From positions 1 through 64,000 of the forward strand of contig NZ_JAEMNW010000015.1 in assembly GCF_016481275.1 (NCBI RefSeq): a DNA stretch of 64,000 nucleotides. Reading direction: 5' to 3'. Position 1 is the first letter of the stretch. Each line of letters starts with the position of its first letter. A program made the translations under genes and the position numbers. The notes beneath the pieces were generated by a model, which was given only the letters and a program-made list of their open reading frames with translations, had not been told where the DNA came from and did no database searches. This DNA is from Antrihabitans auranticaus. Its GTDB lineage: Bacteria > Actinomycetota > Actinomycetes > Mycobacteriales > Mycobacteriaceae. This document shows positions 41,534-49,165 of this stretch, piece by piece.

Positions 41534-41866
41534 ATGAAGACCCGAAATATCGTCGCAGGTGCCGCGTTCGTCATGTTTGCTGTGGCGTCCGGTACCGGGA
41601 TTGCATCCGCCGTTCCGAGCATCGGCTACCAGCCGAACGACAACCCATCGACCCCCGGGGTCAACGAAGCCGGCACAGTGGAAACCCACATGTCCAGTAG
41701 CGACGTGAACGCTGTGGCGAACAGCCCGTACCTCCCGTACACACCGCTGGGTGCAGGCATCGCTGCCGCACAACAGATGGGGAACGACTGCTACACGGTC
41801 AACTCGTCCAGCCTCACCAATCACGCGATCCAGGGCTACGACGCCGACGAGAACGGCAACTGCTGA
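41534..41866 (+). CDS. small secreted protein (110 aa) of unknown function
   Basis: The ATG at 41534 follows CTGAAGGAGAACA. The first 28 residues form a Sec signal peptide (KTRNIVAGAAFVMFAVASGT, cleavage after ASA). The mature part is Asn/Ser/Pro-rich with two Cys (NDCYTVN and the C-terminal NGNC) that could form a disulfide. No domain is recognised. The pattern is common among small exported proteins of mycolate actinobacteria. Confidence 0.85.
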   Translation: MKTRNIVAGAAFVMFAVASGTGIASAVPSIGYQPNDNPSTPGVNEAGTVETHMSSSDVNAVANSPYLPYTPLGAGIAAAQQMGNDCYTVNSSSLTNHAIQGYDADENGNC

Positions 41867-41910
41867 CCTCGAGTTCCTTTCGTGCAAGCGCCATGACCGA
41901 CGTCGATGCC

Positions 41911-41936
41911 GGTTGAATGCCCAGAGAACTGGGTAA
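41911..41936 (+). promoter_or_regulatory. candidate SigF/SigB-type stress promoter
   Basis: GGTT (41911-41914) and GGGTAA (41931-41936) are separated by 16 bases, matching the actinobacterial stress-sigma pattern GTTT/GGTT-N15-17-GGGTA. It lies 60 bases before the ATG of the PAQAM-repeat membrane protein at 41997. Confidence 0.5.
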
Positions 41937-41996
41937 TCGACCAGCATCGGCGATGGCGTAGTTCCTCCGCTTCGCCGCAAACGAAACGGAGCGATC

Positions 41997-42539
41997 ATGA
42001 TTCTTCTCGGACTTATCCTTCTTCTCGGAGCTGTCGTCGTCGGCGTGGCGGGCGTGCTTTCGAACGCCGGATCAGCCGACGGACTGAGCGGCGGCTTCGA
42101 CATCTTCGGCTACTCGTTCACCGGCACCGAGAGCGACCTGTTCCTGGCCGGAATCTGTGTCGGCGCAATCGGCCTCCTCGGCCTCGGCCTGCTGTTCTCC
42201 GGATCCCGCTCGAGCGCGCGCAAGGCGCGCACAGCGAAGCGTGAACTAAAGCGGTCGCGTCGGGAAACTGTTGCCGCTCAACAGGACCGCGACAATGCTT
42301 TGCGTGACCAACAGCGGGCTGCCGTTCCCGCCCAAGCAATGCCGGCCCAAGCTATGCCGGCCCAGGCCATGCCAGCTCAGGCCATGCCAGCCCAAGGCGT
42401 GCCGAACAACGATTCACGCCTTGCGCCCAACACCGCCGCACCCGCCGGTGTCGTGCAGCGCAAGCAGACCGGTGGCCACTTCTGGAATCGCTGGTCCGCC
42501 AATCGTCGGGCAGGCCAGGTCGGCACCGGACGCCGATAG
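41997..42539 (+). CDS. two-TM membrane protein with PAQAM tandem repeats
   Basis: The 180-residue protein starts after ACGGAGCGATC. Two hydrophobic segments (LLGLILLLGAVVVGVAGVLS and FLAGICVGAIGLLGLGLLFS) flank a short loop. A basic, probably coiled helix (SARKARTAKRELKRSRRETVAAQQDRDN by content) follows. Then come four PAQAM units plus a variant PAQGV, then a basic C-terminus (WSANRRAGQVGTGRR). A stress-sigma-like promoter lies upstream. Function unknown; it resembles small actinobacterial membrane proteins induced by stress. Confidence 0.8.
   Translation: MILLGLILLLGAVVVGVAGVLSNAGSADGLSGGFDIFGYSFTGTESDLFLAGICVGAIGLLGLGLLFSGSRSSARKARTAKRELKRSRRETVAAQQDRDNALRDQQRAAVPAQAMPAQAMPAQAMPAQAMPAQGVPNNDSRLAPNTAAPAGVVQRKQTGGHFWNRWSANRRAGQVGTGRR
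42327..42404 (+). repeat. in-frame 15-bp tandem repeat encoding PAQAM units
   Basis: Five units of the type CCN-GCN-CAR-GCN-ATG run from 42327 to about 42404. The last is altered to encode PAQGV. The third-codon positions differ between units, so the repeat is not a very recent slippage product, though its copy number could still vary between strains. Confidence 0.85.
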
Positions 42540-42543
42540 CCGA

Positions 42544-44067
42544 CTAGCGCGTGGGCCTCGGCGCGTAGATCCGAACCGGAACCGCCTTTCCCTTGAGCGG
42601 CACCGCATCTCGCTCGATCCACGCGTCATCGTCGAGCAGCGACCACGTCGAATGTGTGATCAATAGATCGTCACCGGTTTTCCGCGTGGCGGTCTCCACA
42701 CGCGCCGCGGTGTTGACGGTGTCACCGATGACCGTGAAGTCGAGTCGGCCACCGCCGCCGATGGTTCCGGCGATCACCGGCCCCGAATTGACTCCGACAC
42801 CGACCCGCAGACCGCCCCCGCCGCGCTGCACCGCCGCCACGATTTCGAGTCCGGCGGCTACCGCGCAACGCGCATGGTCCGCCAGCCGGTCCGGAGCGCC
42901 GAAGACCGCAAGCAGGCCGTCTCCGATGAACTTGTTGGCGTGCCCGCCATGGCGGAGAACAATCGGCACGATCTGACCGAAGAGAGCGTTCAACCGCGCG
43001 ACCACCTCGTGGGCATCGGCCGTTTCCGCGAACGCCGTGAAGCCGCGGATATCGGCGAACAGCAGCGATACGTCGACCTCCTCGCCCTCCAGGTCGGTAC
43101 CTTCCCGCAACACACGCTCGGTGAGACCCGGATCGACGTACGCACCGAATGCAGCCCGCAACTTCTCGCGCTCGGCCAGCCCGGTTGCCATGTGGTTGAA
43201 GCCTGCCTGCAGCAGCCCGATCTCGCTGCCGTCGTCGACCTGTACGCGGGTCTCGAAGTCGCCGTCGGCAATACGCTCCTGCGCCGCGCGCAACGACCCG
43301 ACCGGTTCGGCAATGGAGCGTGCCGAGAACTGTGTCGACACGAAGCCGATCGCGAGACCGGCAACGGCAAGGAACAAGGTCGCCTGGACCACTTGGAGCC
43401 GGTCATAATCGACGCCTAGGAGGTCGAGCGCCGTAATGATCGCTATCCCAAGCAGCGGAACGGCAGTACCGAGCGCCCAGAACGCCACGAGCCGAATCCC
43501 GACGCCCGGCGCCGCGAACGTCGGCGGTCGGCCATCCGCGAGCGCTAGCGCCGTGATCGGGCGCATGATGCGCTCGACGATCAGGTATTGCATTGCGCAT
43601 GCCATCGCCCCGGCGAGCAAGGTGGGCCACAACGCCGCCGGAACCGCGTGGGTCGAGATGCTCGCCGCAAGCGCAGTCAAAAGCGCCGCCGCGATCAGCC
43701 AAACCACGAAGGTGCCCATCGCCCACCGGCGCGGATAGCGCAGGACCTCGTCGCGCTCGCGCGGTGTGGGTGGCCGGTCGACAGCAAGCCAACTGACGAT
43801 CGAACGCAGCGGACGCCACCAGATCAACCAACCACCTATTGCGAACGACACAACCACGTACAGCGCGATCGCCGGGATCGCGAGAGCCTGCAGATCATCG
43901 GTCTCCTGGTGTGTCAGGGTCGTCGGCGTCAAATAGAGACCGAACGCGGTGACCAGAACAGCACCGAGCACGTTTGTTCCGACGCCGGCGAAACTCAGCT
44001 GTTTTCGAACGGAGCGAGTCGCCAACGCGGACATGGACGAAGCGTAAAGCGACGCGTTCGACGCCAT
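42544..44067 (-). CDS. class III adenylate/guanylate cyclase with membrane domain and HAMP
   Basis: The ATG at 44067 follows GAGGTGATTCCGGT and gives 507 residues. Six hydrophobic segments lie between about 20 and 265. A HAMP domain (SIAEPVGSLRAAQERIADGDFETRV by content) is at about 255-310. A class III cyclase domain is at about 335-505. The metal Asp residues are in LFADIRGFT and FIGDGLLAVF, and the substrate/transition-state residues are in HANKFIGD and FTVIGDTVNTAARVE. It should make cAMP in the cytoplasm in response to a membrane signal. The same architecture is common in mycobacteria and rhodococci. Confidence 0.93.
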   Translation of the reverse strand: MASNASLYASSMSALATRSVRKQLSFAGVGTNVLGAVLVTAFGLYLTPTTLTHQETDDLQALAIPAIALYVVVSFAIGGWLIWWRPLRSIVSWLAVDRPPTPRERDEVLRYPRRWAMGTFVVWLIAAALLTALAASISTHAVPAALWPTLLAGAMACAMQYLIVERIMRPITALALADGRPPTFAAPGVGIRLVAFWALGTAVPLLGIAIITALDLLGVDYDRLQVVQATLFLAVAGLAIGFVSTQFSARSIAEPVGSLRAAQERIADGDFETRVQVDDGSEIGLLQAGFNHMATGLAEREKLRAAFGAYVDPGLTERVLREGTDLEGEEVDVSLLFADIRGFTAFAETADAHEVVARLNALFGQIVPIVLRHGGHANKFIGDGLLAVFGAPDRLADHARCAVAAGLEIVAAVQRGGGGLRVGVGVNSGPVIAGTIGGGGRLDFTVIGDTVNTAARVETATRKTGDDLLITHSTWSLLDDDAWIERDAVPLKGKAVPVRIYAPRPTR

Positions 44068-44139
44068 ACCGGAATCACCTCGAACCGATTCGACATCGCA
44101 TAGCATTTGGCTGACTTCGAGTGGAAGCGTGGTAAGCCG

Positions 44140-45741
44140 ATGCAGACGCCCTGGCACAAGACCGACTCTCGTCCACGCATGAGGGCGCAGTTGGCGCTCC
44201 TCGCAGCAGTTGTTTTGCTCGTCGGCTGCTCGAGTGGTTCCGACGAAACAGCTGCCGCACCCTCGTCGAGCGACCTACCACCCAACGAGGTTGCAGCCGT
44301 CCCACTTCCAGGAGACGGCGTGGACATTGCAGTGAGCAAGCTCGATGATCTAGTCAAAGGGATCATGGATCGGACCGGCATACCCGGCATCGCTGTTTCC
44401 GTCGTCCATGACGGAAAAGTGGTGTACGCGAAAGGCTTCGGAGTCAAGGACAACCGCGGCGACGATCCCGTCGATGCCGACACGGTGTTCCAGATTGCTT
44501 CGTTTTCGAAGTCGATTTCGGCAACCGTTGTGGCGCACGAGGTTAGCGAAGGCAAGATCACCTGGGCGACTCCCGTCGCGCAGCTGGTGCCTTCGGTGCG
44601 CCTTGCGGATCCCTGGGTGTCCGACCACGTAACTGTCGGCGACTTCTTTTCCCACCGGTCCGGCCTGCCGGGAGCCGCCGGGGATCTGTTGGAAGACTTG
44701 GGATACGACCGGCAGTACATTTTCGAACACTTGCGGCTGCTGCCCCTGAATCCCTTCCGCATTACCTATGCCTACGCAAACTTCGGGCTGACAGCCGGCG
44801 CCGAAGCCGCGGCCTCGGCCGCCGGCACCGACTGGGCAACTCTTGCGGACGAGGCGATCTACAAGCCGCTGGGCATGGCGTCCACGAGCTCGCGGTATGC
44901 GGACTTCGAGAAGCGCCCGAACCGCGCTGTCCTGCACATGTACGACGACGGCAAGTTCGTCCCGATGATTCTGCGCGATCCCGACCAGCAGGCGCCCGCC
45001 GGCGGCGTCAGCTCTTCGGTGAACGACCTGGCGCGCTGGATGCAGCTCGTACTCGCCGACGGCACCTACGAGGGCAAACAAATCTTCAAGCCGGAATCGT
45101 TGTTGCCCGCTGTGACACCCGAGATGGTCTCGAGCCGGGCCAAGAACCTCGACGAAAGATCCAGCTTCTACGGTTTCGGATTCAACACGGGTATTTCGTC
45201 GAGCGGTCGAACGACGCTGAATCACTCCGGCGCCTTCGTCAGCGGCGCATCGACGACATTCACCCTGATTCCTTCGGCAAATGTCGGAATCGCCGTTCTC
45301 ACGAACGGTGCGCCGATCGGGGTGCCCGAGACGATCAACGCCAGTTTCGGCGACCTCGTTCAGTTCGGTGAGATCCGGGAGGACTGGGAAAATTACCTCA
45401 CGAAGGCACTCGCACCGCTGACTGCGCCGGTGGGCTCGCTTGCGGGCGAGCCGCGCCCGACAGACCCGAACCCGGCCAAACCGCTGACCGACTATGTGGG
45501 TTCCTACGCGAACGACTACTGGGGGGCCGCGACGATCAGCGAAAAGGACGGCAATCTTGTGCTCGCGCTGGGACCGGGCGGCAGGACCTTCCCGCTGACC
45601 CATTGGGACGGCGATACGTTCACCTTCACCCTGCTCGACGAGAACGCGCCGCCGGGAACGATTTCCAAGGCGACCTTCACCGACAACCGCCTCAACCTCG
45701 AGTACTACGACGGCGACGGGTTGGGCACCTTCGTCCGTTAG
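44140..45741 (+). CDS. beta-lactamase/D-alanyl-D-alanine carboxypeptidase-fold serine hydrolase, lipoprotein
   Basis: From ATG 44140 the protein is 533 residues. A signal peptide ends in the lipobox VLLVGCSS, so it is lipid-anchored outside the cell. The class C/EstB-like fold has the catalytic SxxK in FQIASFSKS near residue 120, the YxN motif in TYAYANFG near 210 and a late NHSGAF (HSG) motif near 365. A C-terminal ~100-residue beta domain (DYVGSYANDYWGAATIS) is the DUF3471-type extension. Substrate unknown; peptide, ester or lactone are possible. The 3' end overlaps the convergent epimerase gene. Confidence 0.9.
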   Translation: MQTPWHKTDSRPRMRAQLALLAAVVLLVGCSSGSDETAAAPSSSDLPPNEVAAVPLPGDGVDIAVSKLDDLVKGIMDRTGIPGIAVSVVHDGKVVYAKGFGVKDNRGDDPVDADTVFQIASFSKSISATVVAHEVSEGKITWATPVAQLVPSVRLADPWVSDHVTVGDFFSHRSGLPGAAGDLLEDLGYDRQYIFEHLRLLPLNPFRITYAYANFGLTAGAEAAASAAGTDWATLADEAIYKPLGMASTSSRYADFEKRPNRAVLHMYDDGKFVPMILRDPDQQAPAGGVSSSVNDLARWMQLVLADGTYEGKQIFKPESLLPAVTPEMVSSRAKNLDERSSFYGFGFNTGISSSGRTTLNHSGAFVSGASTTFTLIPSANVGIAVLTNGAPIGVPETINASFGDLVQFGEIREDWENYLTKALAPLTAPVGSLAGEPRPTDPNPAKPLTDYVGSYANDYWGAATISEKDGNLVLALGPGGRTFPLTHWDGDTFTFTLLDENAPPGTISKATFTDNRLNLEYYDGDGLGTFVR

Positions 45742-46760
45742 GTACGCGACCGTGCCAGCGCGCGGGCTCTGCGGCGGTCGCGGTAGAACAGGGCGGCCGC
45801 GCGTATCGAGTCCGGTACCGGGCCTGGCTCCCACCCCAGTTCGCGTGTCGCTTTCGTGTGGTCCATCGGTGACATCACGTAGGACAGGCGGACCGAGACC
45901 GATGTGAGCAGCACGTCCCGGCGAAAAACCGTGGCCCACAGATCACCGCATGCACCGAGCAGTCGCGCAACGAACAGCGGAATTCTGACCATCGGCTTCC
46001 GCGCTCCAGTCGCGTCCGCTGCGATGTCGAAGATCTCGCGGTTACCGATGAACCGCTCCGAGATGATGTATCGCTCACCCACCCGGCCCTTGTCAGCCGC
46101 GAGGCACAGGGCCAAGGCCGCATCGTGGATGCCTACCGCCTCCGCCGCAAGCTCGGCAACATAGGCGACCGCCCGACCGTGCGCCGCAGCGTCGACAAGC
46201 TTGCCGTGCGGTGTCGAACCCCAATCGTCGGGTCCATACGTGTTCGCGACACAGAGCACAACCGCGGGAAGGTGCCGATCGCGGCAGTAGTCCAACACGA
46301 GCTGCTCCGCGGCCACGCGTGATTCGACGTACGGGCCGCCGAGGTGCGCCCAATTGCACGCGTCCGCCTCGGTCGCCCGCGATCCGTCGTCGCGACGCCC
46401 GATCGTGGCGATCGAACTGGTGAACACGAAACGGCGCAAGCCCGCGTCGGCGGCGATATCGAGGACGCGCCGCAGGCCCTCCACATTCGTCCGGAACAAC
46501 GGCGCCGCATCGCGCAACCACGCACGTGTGTCGACGACGCAGTAGAAGACGACGTCGCAGCCGCTCATCGCCGACCGCACGGCATCGTCGTCGAACACAT
46601 CGCCGTAGTGGTAGTCGACGTCGAGGCCGTCGATAGCGCGCAGCTTGCTGGTTCGGCGCACCATCACACGAACGTCGTACCCGGCCTCGACCAACTGGCG
46701 GGTCACGTGGGACCCCAGAAACCCACTAGCGCCGAGCACGAGTACGCGTTCGCCGTTCAT
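45738..46760 (-). CDS. NAD-dependent epimerase/dehydratase (extended SDR, hopanoid/DFR-like)
   Basis: The ATG at 46760 overlaps the stop of the S74-like gene (ATGA), fixing the start; the protein is 340 residues. The Rossmann motif VLVLGASGFLGSHV is at the N-terminus. The catalytic triad fits FTSSIATIG (Ser) and GGPYVESRVAAEQL (Tyr-x3 with Arg in place of the usual Lys after SxxE-S-R). The tail (RELGWEPGPVPDSIRAAALFYRDR by content) is typical of dihydroflavonol-reductase/HpnA-like members. The missing YxxxK Lys should be checked, because it may alter or abolish the usual chemistry. Confidence 0.85.
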   Translation of the reverse strand: MNGERVLVLGASGFLGSHVTRQLVEAGYDVRVMVRRTSKLRAIDGLDVDYHYGDVFDDDAVRSAMSGCDVVFYCVVDTRAWLRDAAPLFRTNVEGLRRVLDIAADAGLRRFVFTSSIATIGRRDDGSRATEADACNWAHLGGPYVESRVAAEQLVLDYCRDRHLPAVVLCVANTYGPDDWGSTPHGKLVDAAAHGRAVAYVAELAAEAVGIHDAALALCLAADKGRVGERYIISERFIGNREIFDIAADATGARKPMVRIPLFVARLLGACGDLWATVFRRDVLLTSVSVRLSYVMSPMDHTKATRELGWEPGPVPDSIRAAALFYRDRRRARALARSRT

Positions 46761-47155
46761 AGGCTGTGATTGTGCTCCTGCGCCGCCCGAAGTTGCTCGA
46801 GTTGCTCCTCGACTTCGACCAGGCGCCGATACAGGGCCTGAATGCTGGCCATGCACACGCCGTTCGCATCGATGACCGAGATTGCCTTAGGCGAAGACCC
46901 GAGCCCGAACGTCTCGGCAAAATCTTGCGCCATCGGCCCCAAATGCCTGACCGACGGGTCCTCGAAACCGTACGTCCACGCGCTCACCGGAAGACCCGCA
47001 AGCCGTTCCAGGACGTCGTTCGCGCCGGTCGGCACAGGTCGGCCGACCGGCGCCCTGCGGCGCATGATTCTCGATTTCGCCCAAGCGGCAGGATGTCGTA
47101 GCCGCGCGCGCAGCCGAACTTGCTTGCGATCGGGCAAGGTGTCCGGCCGGGACAT
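46757..47155 (-). CDS. free-standing peptidase-S74/endosialidase-chaperone-like domain protein
   Basis: The 132-residue protein has a basic N-terminal half (RLRARLRHPAAWAKSRIMRRR by content, possible linker). Its C-terminal half reads LPVSAWTYGFEDPSVRHLGPMAQDFAETFG, then VIDANGVCMASIQALYRRLVEVEEQLEQL by content. That is the intramolecular chaperone domain of phage tail-spike and related proteins: W-x-Y, R-H-x-G-P-M-A-Q-D-F, D-x-x-G-V-x-x-A-x-I-Q-x-L, then coiled coil. Normally it terminates a long fibre protein. Here it stands alone, between a 46-aa membrane peptide gene and an epimerase gene to which it is coupled by ATGA. Confidence 0.75.
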   Translation of the reverse strand: MSRPDTLPDRKQVRLRARLRHPAAWAKSRIMRRRAPVGRPVPTGANDVLERLAGLPVSAWTYGFEDPSVRHLGPMAQDFAETFGLGSSPKAISVIDANGVCMASIQALYRRLVEVEEQLEQLRAAQEHNHSL

Positions 47156-47166
47156 GCGACGTCAGC

Positions 47167-47307
47167 TCACCGGGTGAGTTCGACGATGTCGTGCTTTACA
47201 GTTTTATCGCTGATCAGAAGGCCGATTCCAGTCGCGACCACGCCGATTCCCAGCCCGACGAGAGTGCCGGCGATTCCGATTCCGAGTCCGATAATTGTGC
47301 CGATCAT
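47167..47307 (-). CDS. 46-aa glycine-zipper membrane peptide
   Basis: The ATG at 47307 follows CGGAGAAGAAAA. The peptide is a single Gly/Ile-rich hydrophobic helix (IGTIIGLGIGIAGTLVGLGI and beyond) ending in a polar tail (SDKTVKHDIVELTR). The GxxxG spacing suggests helix packing or oligomerisation. It ends 11 bases before the S74-like gene on the same strand and probably heads that operon. Function unknown. Confidence 0.65.
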   Translation of the reverse strand: MIGTIIGLGIGIAGTLVGLGIGVVATGIGLLISDKTVKHDIVELTR

Positions 47308-47425
47308 TTTTCTTCTCCGACTTGCTACTAACGAGCACCGGAAGTCCACATCGCCGACTTCCGATCAAATTGGACTGTTCCAGCGTCCTCCTCGGACGGC
47401 GGTGCCACAACCCGATCCCACAAAA

Positions 47426-47461
47426 ACAAGAGGACCCAGGCAATAGCCCGGATCCTCTTGT
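47426..47461 (-). terminator. Rho-independent terminator of the antigen-85-like esterase gene
   Basis: Reading on the reverse strand, ACAAGAGGA pairs with TCCTCTTGT, and an inner CCGGGC/GCCTGGG stem extends the hairpin. It is followed by a TTTTT run (complement of AAAAA at 47422-47426). It lies 47 bases after the esterase stop at 47508. Confidence 0.9.
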
Positions 47462-47507
47462 CATGACTTGCGGCGGCAGCGCTCGGCTGTGCCGGCCGGT
47501 TAGATGC

Positions 47508-48464
47508 TCAGGCGCCGATGGCCGGAGCGATCGTGCCGTACCAGGACTCGTGCAAGCGATCCTGCCAGTAGTTCCACCAGTGGACACCCACGGGCGCAGT
47601 GTGGACCTGAACGCGAGCCCCTGCGAGCTGCAGGGCTGGGACGAACGTCCGGCTGCTGATGCCCGAAGCGGTCTCGAGCGGAACCAACTGGGCGAAGAGC
47701 ACCGGGTTGAACGAACGGCTCGCCGGGTTGAGCGCAGCGTCCGTCACCGACGGCACGCCGTCACCGGAGGAGATGTACACGGCCTTGCCACGCAGCGCAC
47801 CGACGTTGAGCAGCGGATCGTTGCGGAACCAGCTGGCCGAGGGCCACGGTCCCCACATGTTGACCGAGTTGCCGCCCATTTGCGCGACCGAGATCGCGAT
47901 TCCCTGCGCGAAGCCGGGGCTGCTCGCCGTCGGGTAACCGCTGTAGGAGGCCACCGCCTTGTAGAAGTTCGGGTTGTGCGTCGCGAGGTTGAGCGCCGAC
48001 GTGCCGCTCATCGACAGACCCGCGATGGCATTGTTGACGCCGTCGCTGTTGAAGTTGTCCTTCATGTACGCCGGGAGCTCACGCGTGAGGAACGTCTCCC
48101 AGCGAACGTGGCCCAGTGCCGGGTCGTCACGCTCCCAATCGGAGTAGAACGTGCCGCCGCCACCGAACGGGATCGCGACGTTGACGTGCTTGTCAGCGAA
48201 GAAATTCTCGACATCGGTGTTGATGAGCCAGCCGTTGTCGTTGTCGGGAGCGCGCAAACCGTCGAGCAGGTAGAACGTGGGCGCTGGTCCCCCACCCGCT
48301 GCGGTCAGGACCTTCACCGGGATGTTCTTGTTCATTGCGGCGGAGTACACGTACACGAGTTCGCTGCTTGCTGCAGCTGTGCCGGCGCCGGGAAGCGCGA
48401 CAAGGCCGAGCGATGCCAACATCGCCAGGACAGCGATAAAAACGGTCTTCAATCGACGGACCAC
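47508..48464 (-). CDS. secreted esterase of the mycolyltransferase/antigen 85 family
   Basis: The GTG at 48464 follows GAGGTTCTCCCG; the 318-residue product then opens with a clean signal peptide (RRLKTVFIAVLAMLASLGLVALPGAGTAAA by content). The esterase D/Ag85 fold shows TFYLLDGLRAPDN, AIPFGGGGTFYSDW, the nucleophile elbow GLSMSGTSAL near residue 155, and a C-terminal His in VGVHWWNYW. It transfers mycolates to trehalose or arabinogalactan in the cell envelope of mycolate actinobacteria. No partner gene is coupled to it; a strong terminator follows. Confidence 0.92.
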   Translation of the reverse strand: MVRRLKTVFIAVLAMLASLGLVALPGAGTAAASSELVYVYSAAMNKNIPVKVLTAAGGGPAPTFYLLDGLRAPDNDNGWLINTDVENFFADKHVNVAIPFGGGGTFYSDWERDDPALGHVRWETFLTRELPAYMKDNFNSDGVNNAIAGLSMSGTSALNLATHNPNFYKAVASYSGYPTASSPGFAQGIAISVAQMGGNSVNMWGPWPSASWFRNDPLLNVGALRGKAVYISSGDGVPSVTDAALNPASRSFNPVLFAQLVPLETASGISSRTFVPALQLAGARVQVHTAPVGVHWWNYWQDRLHESWYGTIAPAIGA

Positions 48465-48581
48465 CGGGAGAACCTCACATTTCGGGGTGTGTCTAGAAAT
48501 AGCTCCCGGGAGCGTAACAGGCCGATAACCGTTTGGTCTCATCGAAAGCAAACGCGTCCGTTTTGCCGTCTACGCGAGGGT

Positions 48582-49133
48582 TCAGAGCAGATCGACCTTG
48601 CTGGCCAGCCAGCGACCGTCGACTTTCTGCATTGTCATGACCATTCGATTGCGGTCCACACGAGGCTCCGGGTTGGCCGCATTGGTCACCGATTGGTCCA
48701 CGTAGAGCAGCACTTCGACGGTGTCGGACGTCGCAGATTTGATCCCGGTTTCGAGCACGGTGCCCTGCGCTGAGGCGTTGTTGTCCAGCAGCAGTTGGCG
48801 CAACTGGTTGCTCGCCTGCGAGTACATGTCCTTGAACTCACCGGTTGCGCCTGCCAGCACTGCTTCGAAGTTCTCGTTCAGCTTCCCGGCATCCACCGTC
48901 GTCAATGTCACCGCATACGCACGGGCAGCGTCCTGCGCGGCCCTTGCGGCATCGTCGACGTCGTCGCTCTGCTTCAACTTCCAGCCCAGGACGCCCGCGG
49001 TCGCGAGCGCACCGACCACCAGGAGCGCCACCACCGCTCCGCCGATGCGCAATCCCCAGCGCGGCCGCTGGGGCGGCGGTGCCTCTTCTTCTGTCTTGTT
49101 CAGGTCGACGGCAGTTGCTTCGTCCACGGACAT
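48582..49133 (-). CDS. Mce-associated membrane protein
   Basis: The ATG at 49133 follows GAGGAGAAGAG and gives 183 residues. An acidic N-terminus (EATAVDLNKTEEEAPPP) precedes one TM helix at about 30-52 (IGGAVVALLVVGALATAGVL). A SnoaL-like/VirB8-like extracytoplasmic domain follows, ending in VMTMQKVDGRWLASKVDLL, the family hallmark. Mas proteins stabilise or assemble Mce complexes. It lies 32 bases after mceF and closes the operon. Confidence 0.9.
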   Translation of the reverse strand: MSVDEATAVDLNKTEEEAPPPQRPRWGLRIGGAVVALLVVGALATAGVLGWKLKQSDDVDDAARAAQDAARAYAVTLTTVDAGKLNENFEAVLAGATGEFKDMYSQASNQLRQLLLDNNASAQGTVLETGIKSATSDTVEVLLYVDQSVTNAANPEPRVDRNRMVMTMQKVDGRWLASKVDLL

Positions 49134-49165
49134 CTCTTCTCCTCGTTCCGCCGCCAGGGCTCTGT

